DNA from: Punctularia strigosozonata HHB-11173 SS5
Taxonomy: Eukaryota; Basidiomycota; Agaricomycetes; Corticiales; Punctulariaceae
DNA: 64,000 nt
NCBI RefSeq assembly: GCF_000264995.1
Contig: NW_006767438.1
Location: 62,001-126,000, forward strand
Direction of reading: 5' to 3'
Below, one piece after another: positions 1-10,703 of this stretch. Numbering within the stretch: position 1 is the stretch's first letter; each line of letters opens with the position of its first letter. The position numbers and the translations under genes are program-made. The notes beneath the pieces were generated by a model, which saw only the letters and a program-made list of their open reading frames with translations, made no database searches and had not been told where the DNA came from.

Positions 1-1121
1 TTTTGCACATCCTTTGATTTGTTCCGTATCTAGTTCGTCCTGGGCGGAGACCCAAAGCAAGGCCCAAGATTTCCAGAATGTGCTCCTCAGTTGTGTTCTC
101 CCTGCAACGTGAATCGCTAAATCTCTATGAGCCCAGCTCCCGTGATATTCGCGTGTAGGGTGCGAGGGTGCGTCAAGCAACTTGTTAATCCAGTCGTTCC
201 ATATTCTTCGTCGGTGCTCCCTATAAGATGGGATGCGCGAGACGGCAGTAAGTGACCAGAAAATCACTTGTATCGAAGTGCGAGCTGCCAGACCCAGGAC
301 GGGATGGATGAATCTTTTTTGTATGAAATCTTTGACGTCGATCAACAGCCATCCGGTTGGAGTTTTATACGGGCACGTATCGATGACCACTGGTAGCGCG
401 ATAGCAACTATAGCGCAGGCGAAGGTCAGGGCTACAGCCGCCGTTACTACAACAGCGACAGTTGTATTCAGCGGCCATAGAAGGATAACCAACCCTATGA
501 AGAAGAAAAATACAGAGAGCTGGAGGATTCCGGGTAGAGAAGAGACGATCGTCTGTACTTTCCATCGCTCGAATTGGGTGTATCGATATTGTCGAAGTGG
601 AACAGCGTGTGACGGAGGCGTTACATTAGTCCACAGGATGTATTGCCGCAGCCATTGTTTCGCGGAAATGCCCAATAATGCTGATCCAAGGGAAAGGACG
701 AGGCTCATGAACCAGAGCGCGTTTATGGCTACCATGGAGGGTGACACCGCAGGAATGCTGGTCGCAGCAAAAATTTCAGATGTCGACGGGAGTGACAGTC
801 GTTCAACTATACTCCTGGAGAGATCGAGGGCTATCGCCGTTGACATAGGTGTATTGGCAGGCTGAAGTTGCGTATAAACCTGAACCAGAAAGGAGGTGAG
901 GACCGCAGAGAACAGGCCAGCCTGCAGATGAAGGAACATGAAGCGTGATGTCGCATACGGATATAGCGAAGGTGCATCGCACCAGTATCAACAGGCTGTC
1001 TATGTCTCCTGAGTGACCAGTGATCATAGCCTCGTCGTGCTTCTTCAACCGCTCATACACAGCTGCCCATTCGCTGTCGTTCTTGATCTGGGACGCTGAG
1101 CTGCCGCTGGAATCCGGCTAC
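1..1121 (-). CDS. DUF6535-type membrane protein, 3' end beyond the window
   Basis: Function is not known for this family, which is expanded in Agaricomycetes and has a conserved N-terminal block with several membrane helices. On the minus strand the exon at about 1121-1000 reads NDSEWAAVYERLKKHDEAM and then GDIDSLLILV, the usual entry to the domain. After a short intron the next exon (from about 900 downward) reads AGLFSAVLTSFLVQVYTQL, then INALWFMSLVLSLGSALLG, and a helix pair ending in VVIDTCPYKTPTGWLL. The frame stays open to base 1, so the C-terminal part is missing from the window. An in-frame stop just upstream of the first exon sits beside a plausible acceptor, so at least one more upstream exon exists. 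I am fairly sure of the family, less so of the exon edges. Confidence 0.75.
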
Positions 1122-2229
1122 CGTGACCATCAGTGAGATATTCCGAAGATTTTAGATGCAGAAATGTACTAAATGTTGAAATATAGGACCTGGAGACACT
1201 GAAATGTTCCGGTGCGGGCGGTCTCGGTCGCCGTGGCTGGAATGAACGCCAAGTCTCGGTGTCAGATCAGATAGTCCCTGTGTAGATAGTCCATGTACAG
1301 CGTAAGCTATAGTTTGATTTCCGTCGAGGCGTTGCAGCTGAACATACCAGTCCGAGCCCTGGTAACGACTGCAGCTGCAGAAACGGTCATTTTACTGCTG
1401 ACCATCAACTATAATCTGACCATACCTCGGTAACGTTCGTCATGGTAGTGCACAACGTCTGTCCCCTTTACCAATCAGAACTGGTCGTCGCTCTGGGTCG
1501 TGATAGCTCGATGACGATGGCGGTACCCGGAATCGATATTTAGACGCCTGCGGATTCTGATGTACAGGCAGCTTGGGATAGGAAGGTCCTGGTTTCTGAT
1601 TGATTTTGCTGGCTATTCATATCCAGACAAAGAGAAAGTGGCTCGAGCGTCATGTAGGGCCGGCACATGTTTATACTATATCGTAGGCCTTCGTCGACGG
1701 ATCGCTGTCGTTCAAGCTACAGATGGGCAAGCGGAATTTCAGTTTCGATCTGTCGTCATCTATATCCTATTATCTTTGTATTTCTGTTGAGGATTCGAGG
1801 ACGGTCCATCATAAGTGCCGAGGTATACTGGTCTTTGAAACTTCAGATCTTCAGGTGGGGTGACGACAGCTCAGAGGCAGAGCAACTCGCGTGATCCCGC
1901 TTTCGTTGTCAATGTCGCTGGTGCCCTTTGCCTTCACGAATCACTACATTATCCTCCACGCTACTTTCGTCGCAGATAATTCAGAATCGCCCGCCTCGCC
2001 TCGCTGTGCTCATATTCAGTCCTGGCACCCTCGCATCAGCTTTTGTCCATCGCCATGAGATGCGCTCTCCATTCGCGGCGACGAACGCGTGCATCAACCG
2101 TCCGGCATTCCCACCACGAGATTCTTTCGCGCGCGGAAGGGAACATCGAAGGCGTATATAGGGCCCACCCGACGGCGAGATGAGGGAACGACGCCCTCGA
2201 GGACTAGTTGCCCAGCGTCGAAGAGGACC
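1122..2229. other. intergenic region upstream of the PNGase A gene
   Basis: I see no supportable gene here. Open frames are short, lack family motifs and overlap each other. The right end holds the promoter of the next gene, including a TATA-like box. Confidence 0.5.
2155..2161 (+). promoter_or_regulatory. TATA-like box of the PNGase A gene
   Basis: The sequence TATATAG lies about 75 bp before the chosen ATG at 2230, a usual distance for a fungal core promoter. It is the only such box near that start. Confidence 0.45.
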
Positions 2230-4421
2230 ATGCGAGCTTGGTTTGCCGCCTGTGCGCTGTCGGTCACCGCGTTGGCCGCCCGTGCCGCCGTGCTGGTCGA
2301 TTTCCAGGTTGCGCAGCCGCCTCCGCTCCCCAGGAATGCCAAACAATGTACCGTGGAGATCCTGACGTGCGTGGGTCGTTCATTATCTCGTGCGGGGCGC
2401 GAACACTAACTCTCTGCACGACGATCTGTCCATCAGCCGTACGTTCGGGTTCTCGTTTGGAGAGTGCGTCGGCGTTACTGTTGCGATCTAACTTCCTCGA
2501 CTGATCTCCGCCATCCCCCAGTCCGGAAATAGTTCAGTTTACGTGCGTGGGCATCGACTCCACCCTCTGCTCGATATGCTCGCTCACCTTCCACGCACAG
2601 ACCCCCTACCGATTGCGGTCCGGTGGGCTCATGGGCTGGAATCGAGCTCAACTTTACCGTCACGTCCAACGGGACCCAGTTCGACCGCCTCGGCATCTTC
2701 ACCTTCCAAAACGTCGAGAGTACGAGTATATATGACCGACTTCGTTCCGTTCGTTAACGGCCTCTTTTCCAGTCTGGAGGACGTCCACACCAGAGCCAAC
2801 TCGCGGCGACGGCATTATCTGGACCTACCTCAAAGATGTGACCCGCTTCCTCCCGCTGTTCTCCAAACCGGGAACATTCATATTGCAGCTGGATAATCTG
2901 TTGGAGACGGGTCTGGACGGCCAGTATGCCAGTACGTGGACGTCGTTTCGAATGTATCTGGGCATGAGCGCTCACACCCCACTCAGCAACCCTGCATGCT
3001 ACCTTCTTCGCGTCTTCTGCCATTCATCCACCGGCGCCTAGGGCCAACACCATTATCCCCATATCCACCTTGGCCAACAACACCGGTAACGATGCGTCAG
3101 TGCCTCCCACGTTTTCCGTGCGTACCAAGTCCCTCGTAGCACGGCCGTCTCTCTCATATTTCTCCACACAGCTGAACGTGACCGTACCACGCAACGCGAC
3201 CGCGATCTACGCGGAGCTCATCGCCTCCGGCAACGGCAACGAGGAATTCTGGTACTTCAACACCGCCGACGCCTTCGTGAACGACCTGCCCCCGGGGTTC
3301 ACCTTCCCGGACGGGCCCTTCCGCGAAGTGCGGCTGCTCGTCGACGGCGTGCTCGCGGGTGCCGCGTTCCCGTACCCGGTCGTTTTCACGGGCGGAATCC
3401 TGCCCACGGCCTGGCGGCCGATCACGTCCTACGGCGCGCTCGACCTGCCCTCGTACTTTCTCGACCTGACCCCCTTCGTGCCGGTACTTACCGACGGCCA
3501 GTCGCACACGATCTCGCTGGACGTGGCGAGCGTTGAGGACGATCGCGCCATCAACCAGAACTGGTTCGTATCCGGGTTGCTGCAAGTCGTTGAGGATCCG
3601 TCCGGGAAGCCGACGACGGGGAATATCACGCTGTACGACGCGCAGCCGTTCGCGGTGGGCAACTCGACGGGTAGTTTGGGCGCCAACGGGGATTTGAACG
3701 TGACGGTGACGGCGAGCCGGAATGTACATATCGAGTCGGAAATCATCAGCGGAAGCGGGGTCAAGACCAAGGTGGTGTTCACGCAGAACCTGGAGTATAC
3801 CAACCTGCAGCAGTACCTTGACAACTTGAACATCCAGGTCTGCTTGCGTCCCTTCCTTGTTGATGGTCAACGACTGACCTCAGTCCACCGTATAGAACGT
3901 GTTCCAGACGGCGACGGGCAAGGTTCTTTCGACCCACAATGGCATCCCGGTCGTTATCGATGACTACTCGTTCCCATTCAACGTCAACATCACCTCTGCC
4001 AACGCTGCGGGTACAGCCTGTACGTTATCTCTGTTATCTCCTCTGCTCTCTTATTCATTCGCGTCGTGCAGTTACCGCGGATTTTGATCACAGCTACAAC
4101 CGCCAAATCCTACCCGCCCCATTCATATTGGGCTCCACTATCCAGGAACGACAGCTCGCGGGCGGCTTTTTCAACGAGACGCCGTCAGGCAACACGGGGA
4201 ACGGGACGAGCACCAACACGTTCTCGTACGTGGATACTGCGGGGAATACGTACGACCGGGAGGTGAGCGCGGTGAACAACAACATCACCTCGGACCACCA
4301 GGGCGGCAGCCTAGCGCCAACGGCCGCTACGCGTTTCCCGGCGTTTGGGCCGTTACAGCTGAAGGGCTTCGACGCGCAGTTCAGGATGCCGGGGGACAGG
4401 AAGGTCACTGGGCGGGGATGA
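2230..4421 (+). CDS. secreted peptide N-glycosidase A-like amidase
   Basis: Peptide-N4-(N-acetyl-beta-glucosaminyl)asparagine amidase A removes N-glycans from glycopeptides in the secretory pathway or outside the cell. My model has nine exons: 2230-2366, 2437-2463, 2522-2542, 2601-2719, 2773-2931, 2987-3117, 3172-3837, 3896-4019 and 4072-4421, giving 577 residues with no frame error. The N-terminus MRAWFAACALSVTALAARAA is a signal peptide. Family blocks follow in order: FTPPTDCGP, NGTQFDRLGIFTF, then WRTSTPEPTRGDGIIWTYLK followed by DVTRF, and GQYATTLHATFFA. The long exon 7 carries the second jelly-roll half with several NxT/S sites. Two exons are only 27 and 21 nt long, and they restore the conserved block before FTPP. 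The TATA-like box at 2155 supports the start. Confidence 0.9.
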
Positions 4422-5223
4422 GCGTCGCGCCCCCGCACCCCGCGCAACGCCCACGCACGGCTCTCCCCCATACCAACCCGACTGTTAGCGGCCGTTGTCA
4501 GGCTCGTTCGACGACCCGGAGGAATTATAATGTTCGTGCTCGCTCTAGAACGGCTCCGCGTTGCGTGCGTTGCGGTACCGACGACGCACGAGACGCACAG
4601 TCAAATGTCTTGTCGACGATTTTGCGTTCGTGCCCCGCAACTGGGGGGAATGCGCGGTTAGCGGTGTCCGGGGTCTCCGTGCGCATATCAATTCTGATTT
4701 TCCGTTTACGGATCCGGGGCGAGAACGATCTGCAGTTGCCCGTTATCAACGGTGGTGACACACCTGCCGGAACAGGAAGGGGCTGACGGTGAAATCGAGA
4801 GATCGATCGTGGGCGCAGAATCTGATCTGCGCACGGAAAGCCTGTTTCTGCGTGATCTGGATTTGATCCTTACGGCACGCATCAGTGAGCATCAGTGGCG
4901 ACCGCCCTCTCGCCGGTGTTCTTGCACAGGCTGCCTGCTACGTACGCATACGTATCGTATACGGCACCAATATGTCTTCACGATATCGGCGCATAGGCGC
5001 ACTGCTTGTGGCGGATGCTACTTCTCCCGTACTGCACGGCCGTATCGTAACCAAGCCCTGAGAGGAGCTCCAGCTTCCGACCGCGCCCTGACCTTCCAGC
5101 CCGCGGATTGATCCAGCGCGAGTTACGCCCATCGCTGAAAAGGTACCGTGCGTAGTACGGACTCTGCATTCGAAAACCCGCCTCCTCCTCCTCCTCTAGC
5201 CCTCCTTCATCCCCACTGCAACG
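4422..5223. other. intergenic region, PNGase A to O-methyltransferase
   Basis: Both neighbours point right, so this holds the terminator of one gene and the promoter of the next. A C/T-rich stretch with CTCCTCCTCCTCCTC lies just before the start at 5224, as often seen upstream of highly expressed fungal genes. No gene is visible. Confidence 0.5.
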
Positions 5224-7048
5224 ATGTCCCCCTCACCCGTCGACGCGGTCGCCGTGGCCGAGCAGCTGCTCGAGCTCGTCAAGAAGCGCACCACCTCCCC
5301 GCCCGACAGCACCGAGTTCTACGATGAGGGCCTCGCCATCCAGGCCACCGCGGACAAGTACGACGCCACCCTTGCCTTCTCCGGCCCCGTACTCTCTCAC
5401 TGACGCGATGGTCCTGACAGATTGTTGCGCACCGTCATGGGACCCCTCGAGTACACTGCGCTCCTTGGAGGTGCCGTCCTCCCATCTGCCTGATGGCCCG
5501 GAAGCAGAGAAAGTCTAATGATAGATGTATGGGGACAGAGTCGTGCCAGGAGAGCCAGGCCCTGTACTTTGTGACCTCGTTCGGGATCGCGGACATCATC
5601 GGCGACGGTGCGCTCGGCATCGCAGAGATCAGCGAAAAGACAGGCGTGGACACGCAGTTCCTCGGTATGAAGCTCGTTTCACGCATGCTCGTGTGCTGAA
5701 ACGTCGGATTGCGACAGGCGTGGTGATGAGCTGCATGCTCGGCCGTGGCTACTTTGAGGAAGTGGAGACGAACGTGTACCGCAACAACGAACTATCCGCC
5801 GTGCTGCGCGACGACCACCCCGACTGCATGAAGAGCGCCATCGGCTTCGTGTGCGTATATCCTTCCGCATTCGACCGCGCTTCTTCCTCCTTTCGCGCTC
5901 TTCCCGCGGTCCCTTTCAATTGAGAGAATCGGGAGAGGGGGTACCTTCTACTTCCTTTCCGGGCACTGTAGCCATCTTACTTCCCGATCTGGGCTTCTTG
6001 CCCCCCCCCCCCTACCTTCTGTCTCGCGATATCCGTTTGTCTGGGTCTGTCCGCCGATTCGCCGATCTCACGCCCTTTCCTCCTCATCCAGGGCCGACGA
6101 GGGCTACAAGGCGGCCTCCCGCCTCATCGACGTCGCCAAGCTCCGCGGACCGTCCGGCTCCGCCGACGTTTCCGCCGACGCAGGCAAGGCGCGCGTTACC
6201 GGCACGAACCTCGCCTTCGGCTTCGACTGCTCCGTCTTCGACTGGATGGCCAAGCCCGAGCAGGCCTGGCGCGGCGAGCGCCTCGGGCGCGCGATGAAGC
6301 AGCTCCACGGCATGGCGAACCAGAACGTGCCAAAGGGTGCGTTCTCGTTCAGGTATTGTAGGAGCCAAGGAACAAGGAACTGATGATGGGGACGCGCAGA
6401 CTACGCGTGGAACGCGCTCAAGTCCCCGATCGTCGACTGCGGTGGCGGCATCGGCGCGCTCGAGATGGCGATTCTCAAGGACGAGAAGAACCTTAATCTC
6501 GAGTTCACCATCTTCGACATCCCGCAGACCGTCGAGAACGCGAAAAGGGTACGATGCGCGTTCCTGGCCGTTATCGCTCTCTCGTTTCGCTGATATTGAT
6601 TTGTTTTGCCATGCAGGCGTGGAGCGCGCTCCCCGAACGCTCCGCCTCCCGCGTCTCCTTCGCCCCGGGCAATTTCCTCGCCTCCAGCCTCCCCGACACC
6701 GGCATCCCGCTCGGCCGGCCGACGTACCTCATCCGCCACGTCCTCCACGACTGGACCGACGCCGAGGTGCTCGCCATCCTCCGCAACGTCCGCGCCGCGC
6801 TCGCGTCCTCGCCCTCCGAAGGCGTGCCGGTCGGCGAGCGCACGCTCGTGGTGTGCGAGATGCTGCTCCGGCCCGACTCGAGCCGCTTCGTAAGGACGAC
6901 GAGCATGCAGCTCCTCGCGCTCAACAACGGCATCACGCGCACGCTCGATGCCATGCGCGGCTTGATCGAGCAGGCGGGCTTTGTCGTCCGGAAGGTCCAC
7001 AGCATGCGCGCGGTGGACTCGATCATCGAGGCCGTGGTTCCGGTCTAG
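5224..7048 (+). CDS. SAM-dependent O-methyltransferase, plant COMT type
   Basis: It likely transfers a methyl group from S-adenosylmethionine to a hydroxyl of a small aromatic compound. I model seven exons: 5224-5357, 5421-5470, 5539-5664, 5718-5850, 6092-6336, 6400-6548 and 6617-7048, summing to 422 residues. The N-terminal dimerisation part includes LLRTVMGPLEYTALLGESCQ and ALYFVTSFGIADIIGDGALG. The SAM-binding glycine loop reads SPIVDCGGGIGALEMAIL, and the block RHVLHDWTDAEVLAIL carries the histidine used as catalytic base in this family. The protein ends IIEAVVPV. Intron 4 (5851-6091) is long for this window and contains a run of 12 C. The gene lies 7.7 kb from a quinone-type synthetase on the same strand, which makes a role in tailoring its product possible but unproven. 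Confidence 0.88.
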
Positions 7049-7949
7049 ATGGTGTGCTCGAGGTCGTTTCGGAATGGAAATGTAATAGAAAAGAACGGGC
7101 TTCTTGGGTTCTGTATCAGTATGGAATGATAGTCAGAGTGGGTGTGCGATCATGATGATGGTTACTGTGTCTGTTTGTGGGGCGATACTCTCAGTGGTGC
7201 GCTTGCGAAGTCGGTGCTATCTTTGTCTCCCCAGGCAGACTCTAGAGCGTGAAGACAGTCGATCTGGTGATCATGCTCGCAGGTCGAACGATGTGTGAAC
7301 TCTACTGTTTATCATGGATCGCAGGTGTCGGGTCTATCTAGTAATTGAGCTGTTACCGCAGGCTACCGTGCATACCCTCCCGCACGTTCGTCGTCGACCA
7401 CATGTGCCGTTAGACGGACGAACGCTTGATGCCAATCCCCCCTCCCCCTGCGCGAAAAGATACGCGAAGTGACTGATACCGGGATCAACTCCTGGTTGCA
7501 GATCACAGTGCACTTCTGCGGCTCCGTGTCTTCCTCTGTTGCAGATCGGAAGGTGTATAGAGCAGGCCGATGGTGTGGTACCCGCCCGGTCCTTGATGTA
7601 TAGATGCCTCATCAGCACCGTAGGGCGACGACGATGACGCGACCGATATCACAAGTACCGGTCGCGCCTTCGGACGCTGTCAGACGTCGTCCAACTGAGC
7701 GTCCGTCGCGCTCGTCACCGGGATCGGAGATCGAATTTGCCACGTGAGATGATCATCGGCCGGAGTGCAGCAAGAGGAGCGTGACAAACGTCGGACAGGG
7801 TGACACGCCACGGCACACGGGGGCCGGCGGAACAACGGCGCGGCAGCAATAACAGAGGTCAAGATTGCGGGGTATGTACAGCTATTAATAAACCTAGGGA
7901 AGACAGAGCGATGCGAGGAGTAACGATGTGTGCGTGTCTATGAGGCATT
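7049..7949. other. intergenic region between convergent genes
   Basis: The O-methyltransferase enters from the left and the hemerythrin-like gene from the right, so both 3' ends lie here. I see no further gene, only short unrelated open frames. Confidence 0.5.
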
Positions 7950-8788
7950 TTAGGACATGGCGTATGGCGCGTACTTCCAGTAGCCGGAGTAGCGCTTGGC
8001 GAGCATGTAGGGGATGACCACCTTGCGGAGCATCCAGGGCATGGGCGGCCAGGAGTCCTTCAATTCCGGAGGAGTGTGGCTGAAACGGTCGTGAGTCAGC
8101 CCGGAGACAGGGGGTCTTCCTCGACATGGCGCTGCAACGTACCTGCGCATGAAAGGCACGAGCAGGAAGGGGTCGCCGTGCGATTTGGCGTGCTTATCGA
8201 GCGCGAGGTTCAGGTCGAGAAGCTCCTTCTGGTCAAAGTCCTTCATGTTCTCGGGAGCGAGATGCGCCACCTCCTCGTCCAGGTGCTGGTACTGAGACAG
8301 GGGATGTCAGCGCCTTATCTCGCGATAACGTTGGAGCGACCTACGAGCGGATCCTTGAAGCCGGTGACGATCGCCTTCAGCTCCGCGGCGTCAAACTTGG
8401 ACGGGTCCGCTTTGGCCGCGGTCAGCTTCTCGGTCAGGGTCTGGAGCGAGGAGTGGATAAGCTTGTGCTGCTCCTGCTCTTGCGAAAAGTCGAGTTTGCG
8501 GTTCAGGAACGGGAACACAACCTCCTCTGGAGAGCTCCTCGTCAGCATATCGGGCGCCTCAGGATCATCAATCCGATCGCAGGAACCAGGGCGGTACTGA
8601 CCCTCCGCATCGTGGTGGCCCTCGATAGAGTCGACCCAGGCCTGGCAGTAGCCGATAAAGTTCTTGAGGTCGTCGAGCGGCGGGTTGTCGAGGTGGGAGA
8701 CGATGATGTCGTACCCAAACTTGAACGTGTTGTGGGCGTGGATCATGTTGTACTGGAGCATCTCCTCGACGGGTTGCTTGGACGCCAT
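7950..8788 (-). CDS. hemerythrin-like HHE domain protein
   Basis: Hemerythrin domains fold as a four-helix bundle that holds a non-haem di-iron centre binding O2 or sensing iron or redox state. Four exons (8788-8602, 8526-8345, 8291-8143, 8079-7950) give 215 residues in frame. Candidate ligands fall in the usual order: H17/H19 in NMIHAHNTF, the pair H58-H59 with E62-E64 in EGHHDAEEEVVFPFL, H83 and H87 in EQHKLIHSSL, and H126/E130/H133 in YQHLDEEVAHLAPE. The C-terminal 60 residues are rich in W, P, Y and K and may be a family-specific tail. No signal peptide is seen, so it is likely cytosolic. It is divergent from the seven-helix gene at 9437, with 648 bp between the starts. Confidence 0.85.
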
Positions 8789-9436
8789 GGCGGGTAAGAC
8801 GGTGGTGGAGGAGGTGAAGGCGAAGGCGCGGATGCGTGTGGTTGTTAAAGAGGAGAGAACACGTTGCAGTAAGCAGTAATAAGCGCGTCCGCCCGCGCGA
8901 AATTCCCAAGAGAAGGTGTTCCAGACGAGCCCGCGCCCGCGCGTTAGCGAGCCCGGGGCCAATCGCGGCCGCGCCGTTTGCATCACGGCCCACGCCGACG
9001 AGCGGTCTGATGCGCCTAATCGGGCGAATGTCCGCGCGTCACGGAGGAGCGTTCGCGTGCGCTCGCGTGACCGGCGGGTGACCGGAGGTGACGGCGGTGA
9101 CGGGTGGTGCCCCGATGATTGTGGCTGTGGCGCTCCGCCTCCGCCTGTTGGCATCACCGACGCACGCCCTGGTCGTGATGCAGCTGCTGCACGAACTCGG
9201 TCGTCCATGCGTCGTATCGCCCCCAGAATCAGGCCTGATAAGTCGTCCATGGCGCGAACACCTCCTCATTAATAGACTCTCTGCCTGGTGCAGATCCTTC
9301 CACTCCCTATCCAGGGCCATTCGTTCGGCTTCCCCGACCTGAGATCCCGCAGCGCTCTCAGCGTCCAGTCCAGGCCCTTCTCTTCCTTGTCTATACATAC
9401 TCTTCCTTCGTTCCGACTTGTCTTCTTTTTCTTACG
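8789..9436. promoter_or_regulatory. shared divergent promoter region
   Basis: This 648-bp stretch separates the start codons of two divergent genes. It is GC-rich, with pyrimidine-rich DNA (TTCTTTTTCTT) just before the right-hand ATG. Long open frames here on the minus strand continue from the hemerythrin gene and have no domain of their own. Confidence 0.5.
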
Positions 9437-10703
9437 ATGCCCGCCCTCTCCAACTTTGTTCGCGACGCTGCCGCAGCCGCCGCCCAGGCGCCTAACGCAT
9501 CCGCCCCGAATGTCGCCCAGATCATCCTGCCGCCAGGGCTTACTCTCGCCCAGTACGAAAACATGCAGTACTACGCCGTCGCGATCGCGATCTGCGTCGC
9601 CTGCGCGTTTGCGCTCGTCGGATGGGACTAGTGAGTGCCGTTGCTTTGATTGATCCGGGGACGCGCGCCCTAACCCGCCGATCTTGGCCAGCGTCGTCCT
9701 CCTCCGTGACGAACTCAAACTTTACCAGACCAGCAGCAAGCACCTGTGGAAGCAGCCCGCCACATGGGCGTGAGTAGTCTATCACTTCCCCACGCCCGTG
9801 CCGTTACTGATCGACGCCGTCTCCCTTCTCAGTTTCATCGTTCTACGATACTCGGCCTTCGTGTCTACCCTTTCCGCGCTGTTCTTCACGTCGATCCAGT
9901 CGGATCACTGCCAGACCGCGGTGATCGCCTCCCAAACCGGCGTCGTCCTCGTCGTCGCCTCGGCCGGTATCATCTTCTGCAGTCGCGTCGCCGCGATCTA
10001 CGCCAACTCCAAGCCGATCATCGCCCTCCTCGTCTTCCTCTGGGGCTGCATGGTCGCCTGCTGGGTCGCCGTCGCGTCCCAGTACAGCGCAGTCACCGGG
10101 CCCGCGACGCCCTTCGGCTCCAACTGCCAGATGGCCGACATCGTCTCCTGGGCGCCGATCTCGTACGCGTCCCACGTCGCGTTCGACGTCATCATCCTCG
10201 TCCTCACCGTCGCCAAGCTCACCACCAACGCTGGCGGCGGCTTCGGGGCCCACAAGCAATCCGCCATCAGCCGGCAGATCTACCGCGACAACCTCTTCTA
10301 CTTCCTCGCCACCACCGCGACGAACATCACCGTGCTCTCCATCCAAGCCCTCGACGACTCGTACGCGCTCATCAAGCCGACCGCCGTCCCGTTCTCGACC
10401 GTCATCACCGTCACCATGGCCCAGCGCGTGTACCTCAACCTCAAGCTCTACCACACCCGCGCCCAGCGCGTCGAGGCCGGCCTCCCGCCCTCGTTGCCCT
10501 CTCACTCCCAGACGGCGTCGACCGGCAGCGCCGTCGGATACCCGCCCCGCCCGCCGCACGGTCCCTTCGTCGTCTCCCACATGGCGGAGAACGGTCGCCC
10601 CGGCGTGCCCTACCATGCTCGCGTGCAGAGTGCGGACTCGATCAAGAAGGGTTACCCCATGACGCCTGCCATCTTTGTCCAGCGTGAAACCCTCGAAGGA
10701 TGA
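9437..10703 (+). CDS. seven-helix membrane protein, DUF6533-like
   Basis: Function is unknown; proteins of this kind are abundant in Agaricomycetes and have a receptor-like topology. Three exons (9437-9630, 9692-9769, 9833-10703) make 380 residues with matching phases. Seven hydrophobic segments can be picked out: YYAVAIAICVACAFALVGWD, FIVLRYSAFVSTLSALFF, GVVLVVASAGIIFCSRVA, IIALLVFLWGCMVACWVAV, SHVAFDVIILVLTVAKL, FYFLATTATNITVLSIQAL and FSTVITVTMAQRVYLNL. The region around the first helix, with WDYVVLLRDEL and then VLRYSAF, resembles the DUF6533 pattern, but I could not compare it. A polar tail of about 85 residues follows the last helix and is probably cytoplasmic. Confidence 0.75.

Noticed and set aside
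3154-3870. 238-codon minus-strand frame
   Set aside because: Shadow of the long exon 7 of the PNGase A gene; biased composition and no motif.
6001-6012. Run of 12 C that could signal a frameshift or slippage site in the O-methyltransferase
   Set aside because: It lies inside intron 4, between exons that join in phase without it.
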